50,432 bases of DNA. Origin: an uncultured Eubacterium sp. (GTDB lineage Bacteria > Bacillota > Clostridia > Peptostreptococcales > Anaerovoracaceae). Within the stretch, counting starts at the first letter, position 1, and each line of letters begins with the position of its first letter. The notes under the pieces are model-generated. The model saw nothing but the letters and a program-made list of their open reading frames with translations, did not search any database and was not told where the DNA came from. Made by a program: the position numbers and the translations under genes. Of the stretch, positions 8,063 through 16,825 are shown in pieces. The stretch lies in assembly GCA_900543485.1 (NCBI GenBank), contig UQRM01000016.1, positions 1 to 50,432 on the forward strand, read 5' to 3'.

Positions 8063-8887
8063 ATGATAATAATGGTGAGAAAAAAAGGGATAATAAGGAT
8101 GGTGTTGATGACAGCTGCGGCAGTGTTATTTGTCGCGGCTGTTTTTGCAGGTATCGACGCGGCCAAAAACAAAACTGTGAGCACCATATCGGACGGGAAC
8201 TGGGGACTCAGCTTCCAGGAAGAGGGGCAGCCGCCGGTAGCCAATGCTACGGCTGAGGAGCTGGCTGGATATAACGCGTTTTATGCTGATGATACCGATG
8301 AAAAGGTGATGTATATCACTTTTGATGCCGGGTATGAAAATGGCTATACGGAAAAGATACTGGATGTGTTGAAAAAACATCAGGTAAAGGCGGCGTTTTT
8401 CCTGGTTGGGAATTACATCGAAACCAGTCCTGAGCTCGTGAAGAGGATGGTGGAGGAAGGCCATCTGGTAGGTAACCATACATATACTCATCCTGATATG
8501 TCCTCTATATCGACCATTGGATCATTCGAGAAGGAGCTGAAACAGCTGGAAGAAAAATATCGGGAGGTGACAGGAAAAGAGATGAAGAAATATTATCGTC
8601 CGCCTCAGGGGAAGTACAGCGAGTCCAATCTGAAGATGGCCAGCGATATGGGATATAAGACGGTATTCTGGAGCCTGGCTTATGTCGACTGGTATGAATC
8701 AGATCAGCCTACAAAGGAGGAAGCCTTCGAAAAACTGATACCAAGAGCTCATCCGGGGGCCATTGTTCTGCTTCACAGCACATCGAGGACCAACAGCGAG
8801 ATACTGGATGAATTATTGACCAGGTGGGAAGATATGGGGTACGAATTCAGATCTGTTGAAGAGCTGGGGCAGGAAAGGGCATCGTGA
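8063..8887 (+). CDS. pdaA: Spore cortex muramic-delta-lactam deacetylase PdaA-like
   Basis: A 274-residue exported NodB-family deacetylase with an N-terminal signal anchor (about residues 12-30). PdaA removes the N-acetyl group from muramic acid so that muramic-delta-lactam can form in the spore cortex. The PdaA subfamily signature NWGLSFQ at residues 46-52 is present, then TFDAGYENGYTEKIL, GNHTYTHPDM, YYRPPQGKYSE and FWSLAYVDW, and late LLHSTSRTN. As in PdaA proteins generally, the usual second Asp of the TFDD motif is replaced, here by Ala. The partial overlap of conserved blocks with Bacillus PdaA is strong, so I name it. It implies a spore former. A weak ACAGCA/TGCTGT hairpin at 8905-8926 may end the transcript. 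Confidence 0.88.
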   Translation: MIIMVRKKGIIRMVLMTAAAVLFVAAVFAGIDAAKNKTVSTISDGNWGLSFQEEGQPPVANATAEELAGYNAFYADDTDEKVMYITFDAGYENGYTEKILDVLKKHQVKAAFFLVGNYIETSPELVKRMVEEGHLVGNHTYTHPDMSSISTIGSFEKELKQLEEKYREVTGKEMKKYYRPPQGKYSESNLKMASDMGYKTVFWSLAYVDWYESDQPTKEEAFEKLIPRAHPGAIVLLHSTSRTNSEILDELLTRWEDMGYEFRSVEELGQERAS

Positions 8888-9015
8888 CGAAACGCTGATA
8901 AAAGACAGCAGGTAGACCTTTGCTGTAGATTTTATATAAACTGCTGTTAATTTACACGGGATTATTGTAAAATATATATTAAGAAATGATTTCAGCCTGC
9001 GGGAAGGAGGTCGTC

Positions 9016-9177
9016 ATGCCATTACTGATATTGCTGGGGATAATTGTGGTCGTAATAGCCGCCGTCATATTCAAAGTCAACAAGATACAGTCTGACAGAT
9101 ATATCGAGATGGCAAAAAAGGCTAAGATGGCCGAGGACGCCGACGATTCGGAGGACGGTAACGATGAAAATAAATAG
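9016..9177 (+). CDS. Small single-pass membrane protein, unknown function
   Basis: 53 residues: one hydrophobic helix (PLLILLGIIVVVIAAVIF, about residues 2-19) followed by a charged tail rich in Lys then Asp/Glu. I choose ATG 9016 because AAGGAGG at 9004-9010 fits it, rather than an upstream ATG at 8986. TAAAAT at about 8968 may be its -10 box. It lies between pdaA and the cysteine-rich gene. I recognise no family. Confidence 0.55.
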   Translation: MPLLILLGIIVVVIAAVIFKVNKIQSDRYIEMAKKAKMAEDADDSEDGNDENK

Positions 9178-9180
9178 GTA

Positions 9181-9208
9181 ACGGGAAAAGGTCTTCTTTC
9201 ATATTATA
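9181..9208 (+). promoter_or_regulatory. Candidate sigma-K (mother-cell) promoter of the Cys-rich gene
   Basis: CATATTATA (9200-9208) fits the sigma-K -10 consensus CATANNNTA exactly, with AC 17 bp upstream (9181-9182) at the expected -35 position. The motif is short, so a chance match is possible. It would place the cysteine-rich gene among late spore-coat genes. Confidence 0.35.
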
Positions 9209-9236
9209 AACCATGCATATGAAAGGAGATTTTTTT

Positions 9237-9533
9237 ATGGCGAACTGTAATTGGCCGAATGGAAATTTGGCGTTTAATATAACCTGTGAAAACTGTGGAA
9301 TTGTGAGGGGCTGCGATTGTGGCTGCGGCTGCGAGTCCGTAGTACCGGATTGCTGTACTTGCGATTGTTGTTGCACCAACGATTGCTGCACCAGTGATTG
9401 CTGCTGCGGATCTTCATCCAATAATACCGGAACGGCATGGACATCGGAGAGGTGTTGTCCTGCGTCGACTGATACCTGTGGTTGTAGCTGCGGCTGCAGT
9501 TGCGGCTGCGGTTGCGGTTGTGGGTACAGATAA
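9237..9533 (+). CDS. Extremely cysteine-rich small protein (28 Cys in 98 residues)
   Basis: The protein has no signal peptide or membrane helix. Cysteines occur as CC, CCC, CDC, CGC and SCGC runs, ending in an alternating (CG)n tail before GYR; there is no His and hardly any Lys. Start ATG 9237 follows GAAAGGAG; an ATG at 9213 in the same frame has no ribosome binding site. Three explanations fit: a cross-linked spore coat or exosporium protein (supported by the CATANNNTA promoter and pdaA nearby), a metallothionein-like metal sponge (supported by the copper operon 1.2 kb away), or a peptide precursor (no maturase nearby, so least likely). I do not recognise a named family. Confidence 0.75.
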   Translation: MANCNWPNGNLAFNITCENCGIVRGCDCGCGCESVVPDCCTCDCCCTNDCCTSDCCCGSSSNNTGTAWTSERCCPASTDTCGCSCGCSCGCGCGCGYR

Positions 9534-9571
9534 TAGGCTCAGCTGTTCGAGTGACAGGAAATGATGAACTG

Positions 9572-9624
9572 AAAAAGGCTGTCGTACCAACGAAAAATAT
9601 CGTCGGGGCGGCAGCCTTCTTTTT
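9572..9624. terminator. Bidirectional terminator between the Cys-rich gene and the UPF0210 gene
   Basis: AAGGCTG (9575-9581) pairs with CAGCCTT (9612-9618), with further pairing inside. A T-run follows on the plus strand and an A-run precedes it, so the hairpin can serve both converging transcripts. Confidence 0.75.
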
Positions 9625-9689
9625 ATACGGGATCGGAGAGAACAGGATCGGAGAGACCCGCATTGTCTCATGTATAAGCTGTTCAGGTA

Positions 9690-11048
9690 TCAGTTTTTCA
9701 GGCTTTGCATCGGAGCGGGTATCCTGCCTCCTCTGTCTATCATCACAGCTGAGGATTTGCCGTTTACCTTCATGATAGGGCCTCGCCCCAACAGGCCACC
9801 GAAATCCAGCATTTCGCCTTCCCTGTGCCCGATGGCCGGGATGACTCTCACTGCTGTGGTCTTGGAGTTGACCATACCGATGGCAGCTTCATCGGCTATG
9901 ATCGCTGATATGGTCTCGGCAGGCGTATCCCCCGGCAATACTATCATATCCAGTCCTACGGAGCATACTGAAGTCATAGCTTCCAGTTTTTCCAGAGACA
10001 GGGTACCGTTAGCAGCGGCGTCGATCATACCTGCATCCTCTGATACGGGGATGAATGCTCCTGAAAGACCACCCACGTTGGAGGAGGCCATCACACCGCC
10101 TTTCTTGACCGCGTCATTGAGCATGGCCAGGGCGGCTGTAGTCCCATGGGTCCCGCATTGTTCCAGGCCTATCTCTTCCAGTATGTAGGCGACAGAATCG
10201 CCTATGGCAGGAGTCGGAGCCAGAGACAGATCTATGATGCCGAAAGGTACGTTCAGCTTTTTCGACGCTTCGCTTCCGACCAGCTGTCCCATTCTTGTTA
10301 TCTTGAAAGCAGTCTTTTTTATCAGGTCGGCTACCTCAGACAGAGAAGCCTCCTTAGGCATTTTAGACAGGGCGGATCTGACTACGCCCGGTCCGGAGAC
10401 CCCTACATTTATTACGCAATCCGGTTCTCCGATGCCGTGGAATGCTCCGGCCATGAAGGGATTATCCTCAGGCGCGTTGCAGAAGACTACCAGCTTGGCA
10501 GCGCCGATGCATTGTCTGTCTTTGGTCAACTGAGCCGTTTCTCTGACCACATTGCCCATCATCTTCACGGCATCCATGTTGATCCCGGCTTTTGTAGAGC
10601 CTACGTTGACGGATGAGCACACGAACTCTGTCTCTGAAAGAGCACGGGGTATCGATTCTATCAGTTCCTTATCTCCGGCAGCGAAGCCCTTGTGGACCAG
10701 CGCCGAATACCCTCCGATGAAGTTGACGCCTATATCTCTGGCTACGCTGTCCAGAGCTTTGGCGTATTTCACCGGGTCACCGCCGGATACTGCCGTCAGC
10801 AGGGAGATGGGTGTGACAGCGACGCGCTTGTTGACGATGGGGATACCGTATTTCTTTTCGATCTCCTCTCCGGTCTTGACCAGATCCCTGGCCTTATTGT
10901 ATATTTTATCGTAAACCTTGCGGCATGACGCGTCTATGTCGGTATCACAACAGTCCATCAGCGAGATCCCCATAGTTATGGTCCTTATATCCAGATGTTC
11001 GTCCTGTATCATGGTTATGGTTTCCATGATATCCTTAGTGTTCAGCAT
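9690..11048 (-). CDS. UPF0210 / PFL family protein (DUF711)
   Basis: A 452-residue cytoplasmic protein of the DUF711/UPF0210 family, which is structurally related to the PFL-like glycyl-radical enzyme fold but has no proven reaction. Typical stretches are [50 protein letters not shown] and the final [13 protein letters not shown]. In most genomes it follows an ACT-domain UPF0237 gene, as here (gap 26 bp), which suggests a regulated two-protein unit responding to a small ligand. Length is normal. Function remains unknown. Confidence 0.9.
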   Translation of the reverse strand: MLNTKDIMETITMIQDEHLDIRTITMGISLMDCCDTDIDASCRKVYDKIYNKARDLVKTGEEIEKKYGIPIVNKRVAVTPISLLTAVSGGDPVKYAKALDSVARDIGVNFIGGYSALVHKGFAAGDKELIESIPRALSETEFVCSSVNVGSTKAGINMDAVKMMGNVVRETAQLTKDRQCIGAAKLVVFCNAPEDNPFMAGAFHGIGEPDCVINVGVSGPGVVRSALSKMPKEASLSEVADLIKKTAFKITRMGQLVGSEASKKLNVPFGIIDLSLAPTPAIGDSVAYILEEIGLEQCGTHGTTAALAMLNDAVKKGGVMASSNVGGLSGAFIPVSEDAGMIDAAANGTLSLEKLEAMTSVCSVGLDMIVLPGDTPAETISAIIADEAAIGMVNSKTTAVRVIPAIGHREGEMLDFGGLLGRGPIMKVNGKSSAVMIDRGGRIPAPMQSLKN

Positions 11049-11074
11049 GATTTCCTACCTCCTGTGTACATCCG

Positions 11075-11338
11075 TTATATCCTGTGCATGGAATTGAAGA
11101 TGTCCTCATGCATCACGTGGACTGTCATGGTAGGGACGATCGTCTCGATACTGTTCTTCAGCTCTTCCAGCGAGCAGTTGAGTTTGCTTATATCTACCAG
11201 CATTATCATGGCGAAATATTTGTCAAGTACTGACTGGGTGACTTCGACCACGTTGGCATTGGCGTCAGCACAAGCGGTGCTCACTTTGGCCAGGATGCCG
11301 ACCATATCTTTACCGATAACCGTAATAACTGCTTTCAT
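11075..11338 (-). CDS. ACT domain protein, UPF0237 family
   Basis: An 87-residue protein that is a single ACT domain: MKAVITVIGKDMVGILAKV is the start typical of UPF0237, and the pattern beta-alpha-beta-beta-alpha-beta covers the full length. ACT domains bind amino acids or similar ligands and control partner enzymes. It is the first gene of a pair with the UPF0210 gene just downstream. GGAGG lies upstream of the ATG on the minus strand. Confidence 0.92.
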   Translation of the reverse strand: MKAVITVIGKDMVGILAKVSTACADANANVVEVTQSVLDKYFAMIMLVDISKLNCSLEELKNSIETIVPTMTVHVMHEDIFNSMHRI

Positions 11339-11371
11339 AATATCCTCCTGATAATCGATCTTTTCACTGAC

Positions 11372-12436
11372 TCAACATTTTACCACAATATAGTGACCGT
11401 CGGCAAGAGCAGGATCTGTCTTGTACCGTATCCTGAGATCCGGGTATTTTTCACTGAAATATCGCCTGTTCCTTTTGCTGTTTCCTACCATGTTGGAAAA
11501 GGAGCGCCCGCTGCTGCGAAATTCGTAGGTGGCGGGGCCGCTGCTCACGGCGGATGTGTTGCCTCCGGCAGAAATGCTGCCGTCCAGCATTTCTATCAAC
11601 TGCTTTTCCAGATCCTCTCTGGCGATAGCGCCTTCCACCAGCTGTCTGAAGGCCGGGTGGTAGGTGGAGCCTCGGATCTCGCCGCCTTCCGTTATCAGGT
11701 CTGTGCTCTTGAGGCCAACTCTGATGATGTTGATGCCCGCACCATCAAGTATCCGGTACATCTCCTTGGTGATGTCCACTGCTTCCTCGGTGGAAAGAGG
11801 ACTGTACCGTCCGTCCATGTACATGTTGTAGAGTTCCGTGTCGTTGAGGACTATGGTAGGATAGAGCCTGGCTATGGAAGGAGATATTTTCACCGTCTCT
11901 TCGGCGGAGAAGATGCAACGCTCCGGACTGTCCTCCGGAAGACCTATCATCAATTGGATGCCCAGCTCGAAGCCGTAATCTTTTATCAGCCGGCACGCTT
12001 CATATACGTCGTCTGTGGTGTGGCCCCTGTTGGAAGCGGCCAGGACTTCCGGGGAAAAGGACTGGACACCCAGCTCGATGGTATCGGCGTCAAAGCTTTT
12101 CAGGTTGTCCAGTATATCTCTGTCTATATAGTCGGGCCGGGTGGACATGTGTATCTTGTCTATCAGGCCCATGTCCTTGTATTCTTTGGCTACTTTGAGG
12201 AAGGCGGACTGCTCTTCCATGGGTATACCGGTGAAGCTCCCGCCGAAAAAGGCGACTTCTATGGTTTCCAGACCTCGCCCCTGCAAAGTAGGCAGGTACG
12301 TCTCTATCAAGTTTTTCACGTCCTCAGGCCCGATGTCGGCGCCCCTGGCGGTGATAGCCTTTTGATTGCAGAAGACACAATCGTTGGGACATCCTTTGTG
12401 GGGGATGAAGACGGGGATCATGGCATGTGTTTTCAT
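11372..12436 (-). CDS. Elp3-like radical SAM protein
   Basis: A 354-residue radical SAM enzyme. The cluster motif is CPNDCVFC (C16, C20, C23), followed by the Elp3/Radical-SAM signatures FFGGSFTGIP, STRPDYID, ELGVQSFS, GLPEDS and RLYPTIVL, and a Radical_SAM_C region near residues 200-290. It lacks the acetyltransferase domain of true Elp3, like the short proteins often found near rnc/smc in Clostridia. The substrate is unknown; tRNA or a cofactor is plausible by family. It reads towards the ACT gene with a 33-bp gap, so it may head that operon. Confidence 0.85.
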   Translation of the reverse strand: MKTHAMIPVFIPHKGCPNDCVFCNQKAITARGADIGPEDVKNLIETYLPTLQGRGLETIEVAFFGGSFTGIPMEEQSAFLKVAKEYKDMGLIDKIHMSTRPDYIDRDILDNLKSFDADTIELGVQSFSPEVLAASNRGHTTDDVYEACRLIKDYGFELGIQLMIGLPEDSPERCIFSAEETVKISPSIARLYPTIVLNDTELYNMYMDGRYSPLSTEEAVDITKEMYRILDGAGINIIRVGLKSTDLITEGGEIRGSTYHPAFRQLVEGAIAREDLEKQLIEMLDGSISAGGNTSAVSSGPATYEFRSSGRSFSNMVGNSKRNRRYFSEKYPDLRIRYKTDPALADGHYIVVKC

Positions 12437-12525
12437 AGTTACATTTTATCACAAACATGGTATTATAGATATAACTGATTGAGAAGAAGTCGACATACCA
12501 GTAGCAGCATTAAAAGGTGTTTATC

Positions 12526-13782
12526 ATGAAGGATTTTTTGTTGAAGGATTTTGGAAAGAGGAAGACGCTTATCACCGTTCTGATATTGGCGGTGATAGTG
12601 ATCGGTATAATCGCAGTTGCCGTAGTTTACTACAATACCCAGTTTTCCCTCGCTCTGAAAGGAGAAAAGGAGATGACGGTGGGACTCAACTCTGTTTATC
12701 GGGAACCGGGAGTGGAGGCCGTCGCCAAGGGAAAGGATGCTTCTGATGATGTGGAGGTGAAAGGGAAGGTAGACACATCTACTCCGGGGACATATCGCCT
12801 CGTCTACAGATTGAAAACGCTGAAGATGGAGAGGAGTGTCACAGTCCTGGATGAGATGAATCCGAAAATAGTGCTGGAGGACGGGGATGTGCAGCAGACG
12901 GTCAGGCTGGGAGAAGAATATCAGGATCCGGGTTACAGCGCCTTTGACGAAAAAGGCGGCGATATAACCGACAGAGTCAAGGTCGTCGGCGATGATTTTC
13001 AAAAGGCCGGGAAAAACGAAATAGTCTATACTGTCAGCGACGATGAGGGCAACACCACCCGGGTGACGCGGGAAGTGACGGTGGAGGCCAATACCGATTA
13101 TGATTCGCCGGGGCTGCCTATCTGTATGTATCACTACGTGTACGATGAGGAAAACCCGCCTGACGATCTGAATCAGCGTTACGGCAACTACATATCCATG
13201 CAGGACCTGGAGGAAGAGCTGGAGTGGCTCAATGAAGAAGGGTATTACTATCCCACGTGGCAGGAAGTGCGGGATTATGTGGATGGGAAGATATTGTTGC
13301 CTGAAAAGAGCATCGTGCTGTGCTTCGATGACGGGGTAGTAAGCTTCCTGGAAAACGGTATACCTGTGCTGGAAAAGTGCAAGGTGCCGGCTACCTGCTT
13401 CATGATAACTTCGGAGAACGGAGAGGGGAAGATAGAGGCGTATGGCAGCGAATACGTCATTTATGAATCCCATTCTCACAATATGCACAGAGCCGGCGGT
13501 AACATAGGTCATGGAGGGATATTTACCGCTCTTTCCGAGGGAGAAGCGCTGGAAGACTTGAAAAAATCCATCGATATTTGCGGCAGTGGTGACGCGTTTG
13601 CTTATCCTTATGGCGATTATACGGAGAAATGCCGGGATATCGTGGAAGAAGCAGGATTCCTGTGCGCTGTGACGACTCAATATGGGAAGGCATATCCCGG
13701 CGACGATCCGATGCTGCTGCCGCGGGTCAGGATGTCCATGGGTCAGAGTCTGGAGAGCTTCGAGTCGATGGTGAGTCCCTGA
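12526..13782 (+). CDS. Membrane-anchored deacetylase with Ig-like (DUF5011) domains
   Basis: 418 residues. A cytoplasmic start and one membrane helix (about residues 13-35) are followed by two Ig-like DUF5011-type units (about 45-105 and 110-185; motifs YREPGV, TYRLVYR, YQDPGY, NEIVYTVSDDEGN) and a polysaccharide deacetylase domain. The deacetylase has MYHYVYD, the metal motif CFDDGV with both Asp, SHSHNMH and FAYPYGDY. It probably removes acetyl groups from cell wall glycan at the outer membrane face. ATG 12526 is preferred over GTG 12517 because AAAAGGTG at 12512-12519 is correctly spaced. It diverges from the radical SAM gene. Confidence 0.85.
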   Translation: MKDFLLKDFGKRKTLITVLILAVIVIGIIAVAVVYYNTQFSLALKGEKEMTVGLNSVYREPGVEAVAKGKDASDDVEVKGKVDTSTPGTYRLVYRLKTLKMERSVTVLDEMNPKIVLEDGDVQQTVRLGEEYQDPGYSAFDEKGGDITDRVKVVGDDFQKAGKNEIVYTVSDDEGNTTRVTREVTVEANTDYDSPGLPICMYHYVYDEENPPDDLNQRYGNYISMQDLEEELEWLNEEGYYYPTWQEVRDYVDGKILLPEKSIVLCFDDGVVSFLENGIPVLEKCKVPATCFMITSENGEGKIEAYGSEYVIYESHSHNMHRAGGNIGHGGIFTALSEGEALEDLKKSIDICGSGDAFAYPYGDYTEKCRDIVEEAGFLCAVTTQYGKAYPGDDPMLLPRVRMSMGQSLESFESMVSP

Positions 13783-13784
13783 TA

Positions 13785-15899
13785 TCATCCGAGACCCAGC
13801 ATCCCCGTTACGTTTTTCAACGAAAATCTGTAAAGCAGATACTGGTACAGGGCGGCGGCCAGAGCCACCAGGCAGCAGACTGCCATGGTCAGGAGCTCTG
13901 AGCTGTCCAGCCTGCCGTCGTTCATGTTGAGCAGGAGCAGCTCGAATGCCAGCATACCGACACATCCGATGATGGTGGGAAGAACGTATACCTTTTTTAT
14001 CTGCTGGCGAAGCAGCATGCGCAGATAGATTCGGTCCGCTCCCAGTTTTCTCAGATCGGAGAGTACCGGCGCGTTGGAAAGTCCCACGCTGCGGCTCCTG
14101 GACCAGGAGATGATGCCCACTGCGGCCAGACATACGATTGCCACGTATACGAACAGCATCAGATATACAGCATAGCTGGCAGTGGCATAAGCTTCTTCCA
14201 TCGGGATGAAATGCGGTTCGTACAGCCAGTCAGCTTCTTTGACCGGGTTATCGGGATCGTAGGTGAAGATGCCGTCGTAGCCGTATTCCTCGCCTGCCTC
14301 ATCAGCCTGCATCTTGGCCCAGAAGTCGTAGCTGCCGGAGACCTTCATGTCTTCCGGTATGGAGCTTCCGAACTGACGGTACAGCTCTCTGGAAAACTCC
14401 AGCTCATCGCCTCCCCGGCTGTCGAAGAGCACCTGTGTTTCCTCAGGGAAGAGGGCCGTCCCGTCCATTATCCGCTGGAAGTCGGAGTCGTTGACTACCA
14501 TGCGGGCTTCGTAGTCGAAGCCACGGCCCTGGACCAGCGAAACGTATGTCAGGTTGCCGGCGTATTCCATAGGCATGAAAGTATCTGTCCTGTCCAGATA
14601 GACCTTATCCATATCGTCAAATCTGAAGAACAGGTTTTCCTGGGAGTCCGGAAGCTGTATCAGACGATACGTTCCCGGCTCGATATCCACCTGCTGGCCG
14701 CTGAGGTGTTGATAATCAGACGCGCTTATAAATTCATAGAGGCAGTGACGATCTTCGTAGATCTCTATCAGGTCGCCGTTATCATCGGTATCGTCTCTGT
14801 TCACTCCGCTGCCGACAGCCTGGATCATGGTAGCCTGCCGGTAGTTCTCCACGGTAACGCCATAGTCGGAGGCGATCTTTTCCACATCATCCTGAGTAAT
14901 CGGATCCATGTCATCCGTATAGTAATAGCCGTACATGGACTCATAAGCCGACAGGCTGCTGCTCATGGCGGCGTTGTTGGTCGGCACGTAGAAGACAGCG
15001 AAGAGACCGCCCAAAAGCAGCAGTGTTATCACAAGCATGTTCCTGACGATGGAGCGGCCCTGGAATTTAAGCATACCGTAGGAGACGAGGTTGCTGTAAT
15101 ATCTCTGGGGATGTCTGCCCCGCTTGTGACAGGAGACGGAATAGACCAGCAGCTGGTATAAGCCCACCAGAGCCAGCAGATAGAACAGATTGGTCCAGGC
15201 TCCCAGGTAGTGTTTCGTCAGATTCACGACCACCGTCGGCATTACGAATCCCAGCAGGACACCTGCCAACAGGAAAATGATGCCCCTCACAAGATATGCG
15301 GAGGATACCATCTTTCTCAGGGGTTCCTGTTTTCGCTGCTCGTTGAGGATGTCCATGATGTTGCTGCGCTTCATGAACCTGGAAGTGAGCACCATCAGCA
15401 GTCCCATCAGTATCAGGGCGTATACTATGCTCAGGATGATGCCAGGCAGGGTGAAGGAAAAGGACTGATCCGTCACTTCCGACATCACAGCCTTGAAGGC
15501 GGTGCCGATGATCCATGAGAGGATACATCCTCCCAGAAGCCCCGCCGCCATGGAAAGGACGCCGCATCTTACGATGTCTGCCTTCAACGCTCTGCCCACA
15601 TGCTTTTTATCGGCGCCCAGGGCGAGGAGCACTCCTGTTTCACGGCTCTTGTAGCGAAGAAAAAGTCCGGCTGCATAGGATACGAAGACGATGCAGCCGA
15701 CGGCAGCCAGCGCGAATATCATGTAGACCTGTTTTCTGGAATCGCCGCCTTCAGGAAGGGTCTGCTGTATCAGCGGGCTCATCAGCATCATCAGATAGGA
15801 TGTTATGAGCATCATGGCGAAACCTACGCAGAACAGCAGCTGACGGTACTGATTCTTGTTCTTTTTTCGGAGTTTTTCCCATATTTTACTGAGGGTCAT
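13785..15899 (-). CDS. ABC transporter permease, BceB/FtsX-like
   Basis: 704 residues. The topology fits BceB-type peptide-sensing permeases: a helix near residue 25, an FtsX-like block of three helices (60-175), several more helices to about 315, a large external domain (about 320-575, many Tyr and Asp), and three final helices. Such permeases remove or sense cell-wall-active peptides such as bacitracin. The start at 15899 overlaps the end of the ATPase gene by 14 bp and has GGTGGTGAT upstream; GTG codons further upstream are alternatives. It converges with the deacetylase gene, only 2 bp separating the stop codons. Confidence 0.85.
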   Translation of the reverse strand: MTLSKIWEKLRKKNKNQYRQLLFCVGFAMMLITSYLMMLMSPLIQQTLPEGGDSRKQVYMIFALAAVGCIVFVSYAAGLFLRYKSRETGVLLALGADKKHVGRALKADIVRCGVLSMAAGLLGGCILSWIIGTAFKAVMSEVTDQSFSFTLPGIILSIVYALILMGLLMVLTSRFMKRSNIMDILNEQRKQEPLRKMVSSAYLVRGIIFLLAGVLLGFVMPTVVVNLTKHYLGAWTNLFYLLALVGLYQLLVYSVSCHKRGRHPQRYYSNLVSYGMLKFQGRSIVRNMLVITLLLLGGLFAVFYVPTNNAAMSSSLSAYESMYGYYYTDDMDPITQDDVEKIASDYGVTVENYRQATMIQAVGSGVNRDDTDDNGDLIEIYEDRHCLYEFISASDYQHLSGQQVDIEPGTYRLIQLPDSQENLFFRFDDMDKVYLDRTDTFMPMEYAGNLTYVSLVQGRGFDYEARMVVNDSDFQRIMDGTALFPEETQVLFDSRGGDELEFSRELYRQFGSSIPEDMKVSGSYDFWAKMQADEAGEEYGYDGIFTYDPDNPVKEADWLYEPHFIPMEEAYATASYAVYLMLFVYVAIVCLAAVGIISWSRSRSVGLSNAPVLSDLRKLGADRIYLRMLLRQQIKKVYVLPTIIGCVGMLAFELLLLNMNDGRLDSSELLTMAVCCLVALAAALYQYLLYRFSLKNVTGMLGLG

Positions 15900-16644
15900 T
15901 CGGATCACCACCGTTCATAGCCGATAATACACCAAGAAGCTGTTCCATGAAAGCGCGCCTGTCGCCTGTTCTGGAGATTTCCCTGAAGACCCTGCCGTCT
16001 TTCATAACGATGACTCTGTCGCAGAAGCTGGCCGAAAAGCTGTCGTGGGTCACCATGAAGATGGTGGCGCCCAGATGCTTCTTCGCGCTGGCAAAAGCTC
16101 CGATGACCGCTTCGCTGGACTTGCTGTCCAGATTTCCGGTAGGTTCATCGGCAAGAATGAGCAGCGGGTCGTTCATCAGCGCTCTGGCCACAGCCGCGCG
16201 CTGCTTCTGTCCACCCGATATCTCAGCAGGGTATTTATCCGCGATTTCGGAGATACCGAAGATCTTCAGAAGTTTTCCGGCCTTTTCCTCCATGGGCCTG
16301 TAGGAGGCATTCTTTATCACCTTCGGAACACAGACGTTTTCAAAGACGGTGAGCCCGTCCAGCAACATGAAGTCCTGGAATACGAAACCCAGACTTTCGT
16401 TCCTTACCCTGGCTATCTGGCTTTCCGACAGCCCTGAAATATTGGTTCCATCCAGCAGTATCTCCCCTTTATCGTGGGGAATGAAGCATGAAATGCAGTT
16501 GAGCAGTGTGGTCTTTCCGCTTCCGGAAGGTCCCATAACTGCGACGAATTCTCCCTTTCTGACTTCAAAGTTGACGTCCTTCAGCACTTCGTATACGTTG
16601 CTTCCGGAGCGGTAACTCTTGTACAGATGATTCACTTTTAACAT
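15886..16644 (-). CDS. ABC transporter ATPase, BceA/MacB-like
   Basis: A 252-residue ATPase partner of the permease. Walker A GPSGSGKTT (about residues 39-47), Q-loop GFVFQDF, signature ISGGQKQR, Walker B ILADEPTGNLD and H-loop VTHDSF, all of the lipoprotein/antimicrobial-peptide (LolD/BceA) class. AGGGAGG precedes the ATG on the minus strand. Promoter and candidate LytTR operator lie just upstream at 16678-16787. Confidence 0.94.
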   Translation of the reverse strand: MLKVNHLYKSYRSGSNVYEVLKDVNFEVRKGEFVAVMGPSGSGKTTLLNCISCFIPHDKGEILLDGTNISGLSESQIARVRNESLGFVFQDFMLLDGLTVFENVCVPKVIKNASYRPMEEKAGKLLKIFGISEIADKYPAEISGGQKQRAAVARALMNDPLLILADEPTGNLDSKSSEAVIGAFASAKKHLGATIFMVTHDSFSASFCDRVIVMKDGRVFREISRTGDRRAFMEQLLGVLSAMNGGDPNDPQ

Positions 16645-16677
16645 CTCGTTTCCTCCCTTTGATTTTATCCGGGGAAT

Positions 16678-16787
16678 ATTATAGAAAAAAGGTTTTCTCT
16701 TTTCGATACGCGACCATTACAAGTTTGACATCTTTTTCCGCAAGTTCTGTCTTTTTCGGTGAAATCGGCGACGGTCTGTAGTATCAT
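16678..16787. promoter_or_regulatory. Divergent promoters with a LytTR-type direct-repeat operator
   Basis: Minus strand: TATAAT at 16683-16678 with TCGAAA 17 bp upstream serves the transporter. Plus strand: TATCAT at 16782-16787 with GTGAAA 17 bp upstream serves the two-component genes. Between them lie CAAGTTTGA (16720-16728) and CAAGTTCTG (16741-16749), separated by exactly 12 bp. This is the spacing of AgrA/LytTR direct repeats, and each copy matches about 7 of 9 consensus positions. The second repeat ends 32 bp before the plus -10 box, similar to agr promoters as I remember them. Control of both sides by the adjacent regulator is inferred. Confidence 0.55.
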
Positions 16788-16825
16788 TTAGAAAAGAAAC
16801 GAGGGAGAAAGGCTCGGAAAACTGC

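Noticed and set aside
9237..9533. Cys-rich protein as lanthipeptide or sactipeptide precursor
   Set aside because: No lanthionine synthetase, radical SAM maturase with SPASM domain, protease or transporter next to it; the radical SAM gene at 11372 is Elp3-like.
12463..14133. 556-codon minus-strand frame opposite the Ig-like/deacetylase gene
   Set aside because: Shadow of a well-supported plus-strand gene; low-complexity His/Arg/Leu-rich product without domains.
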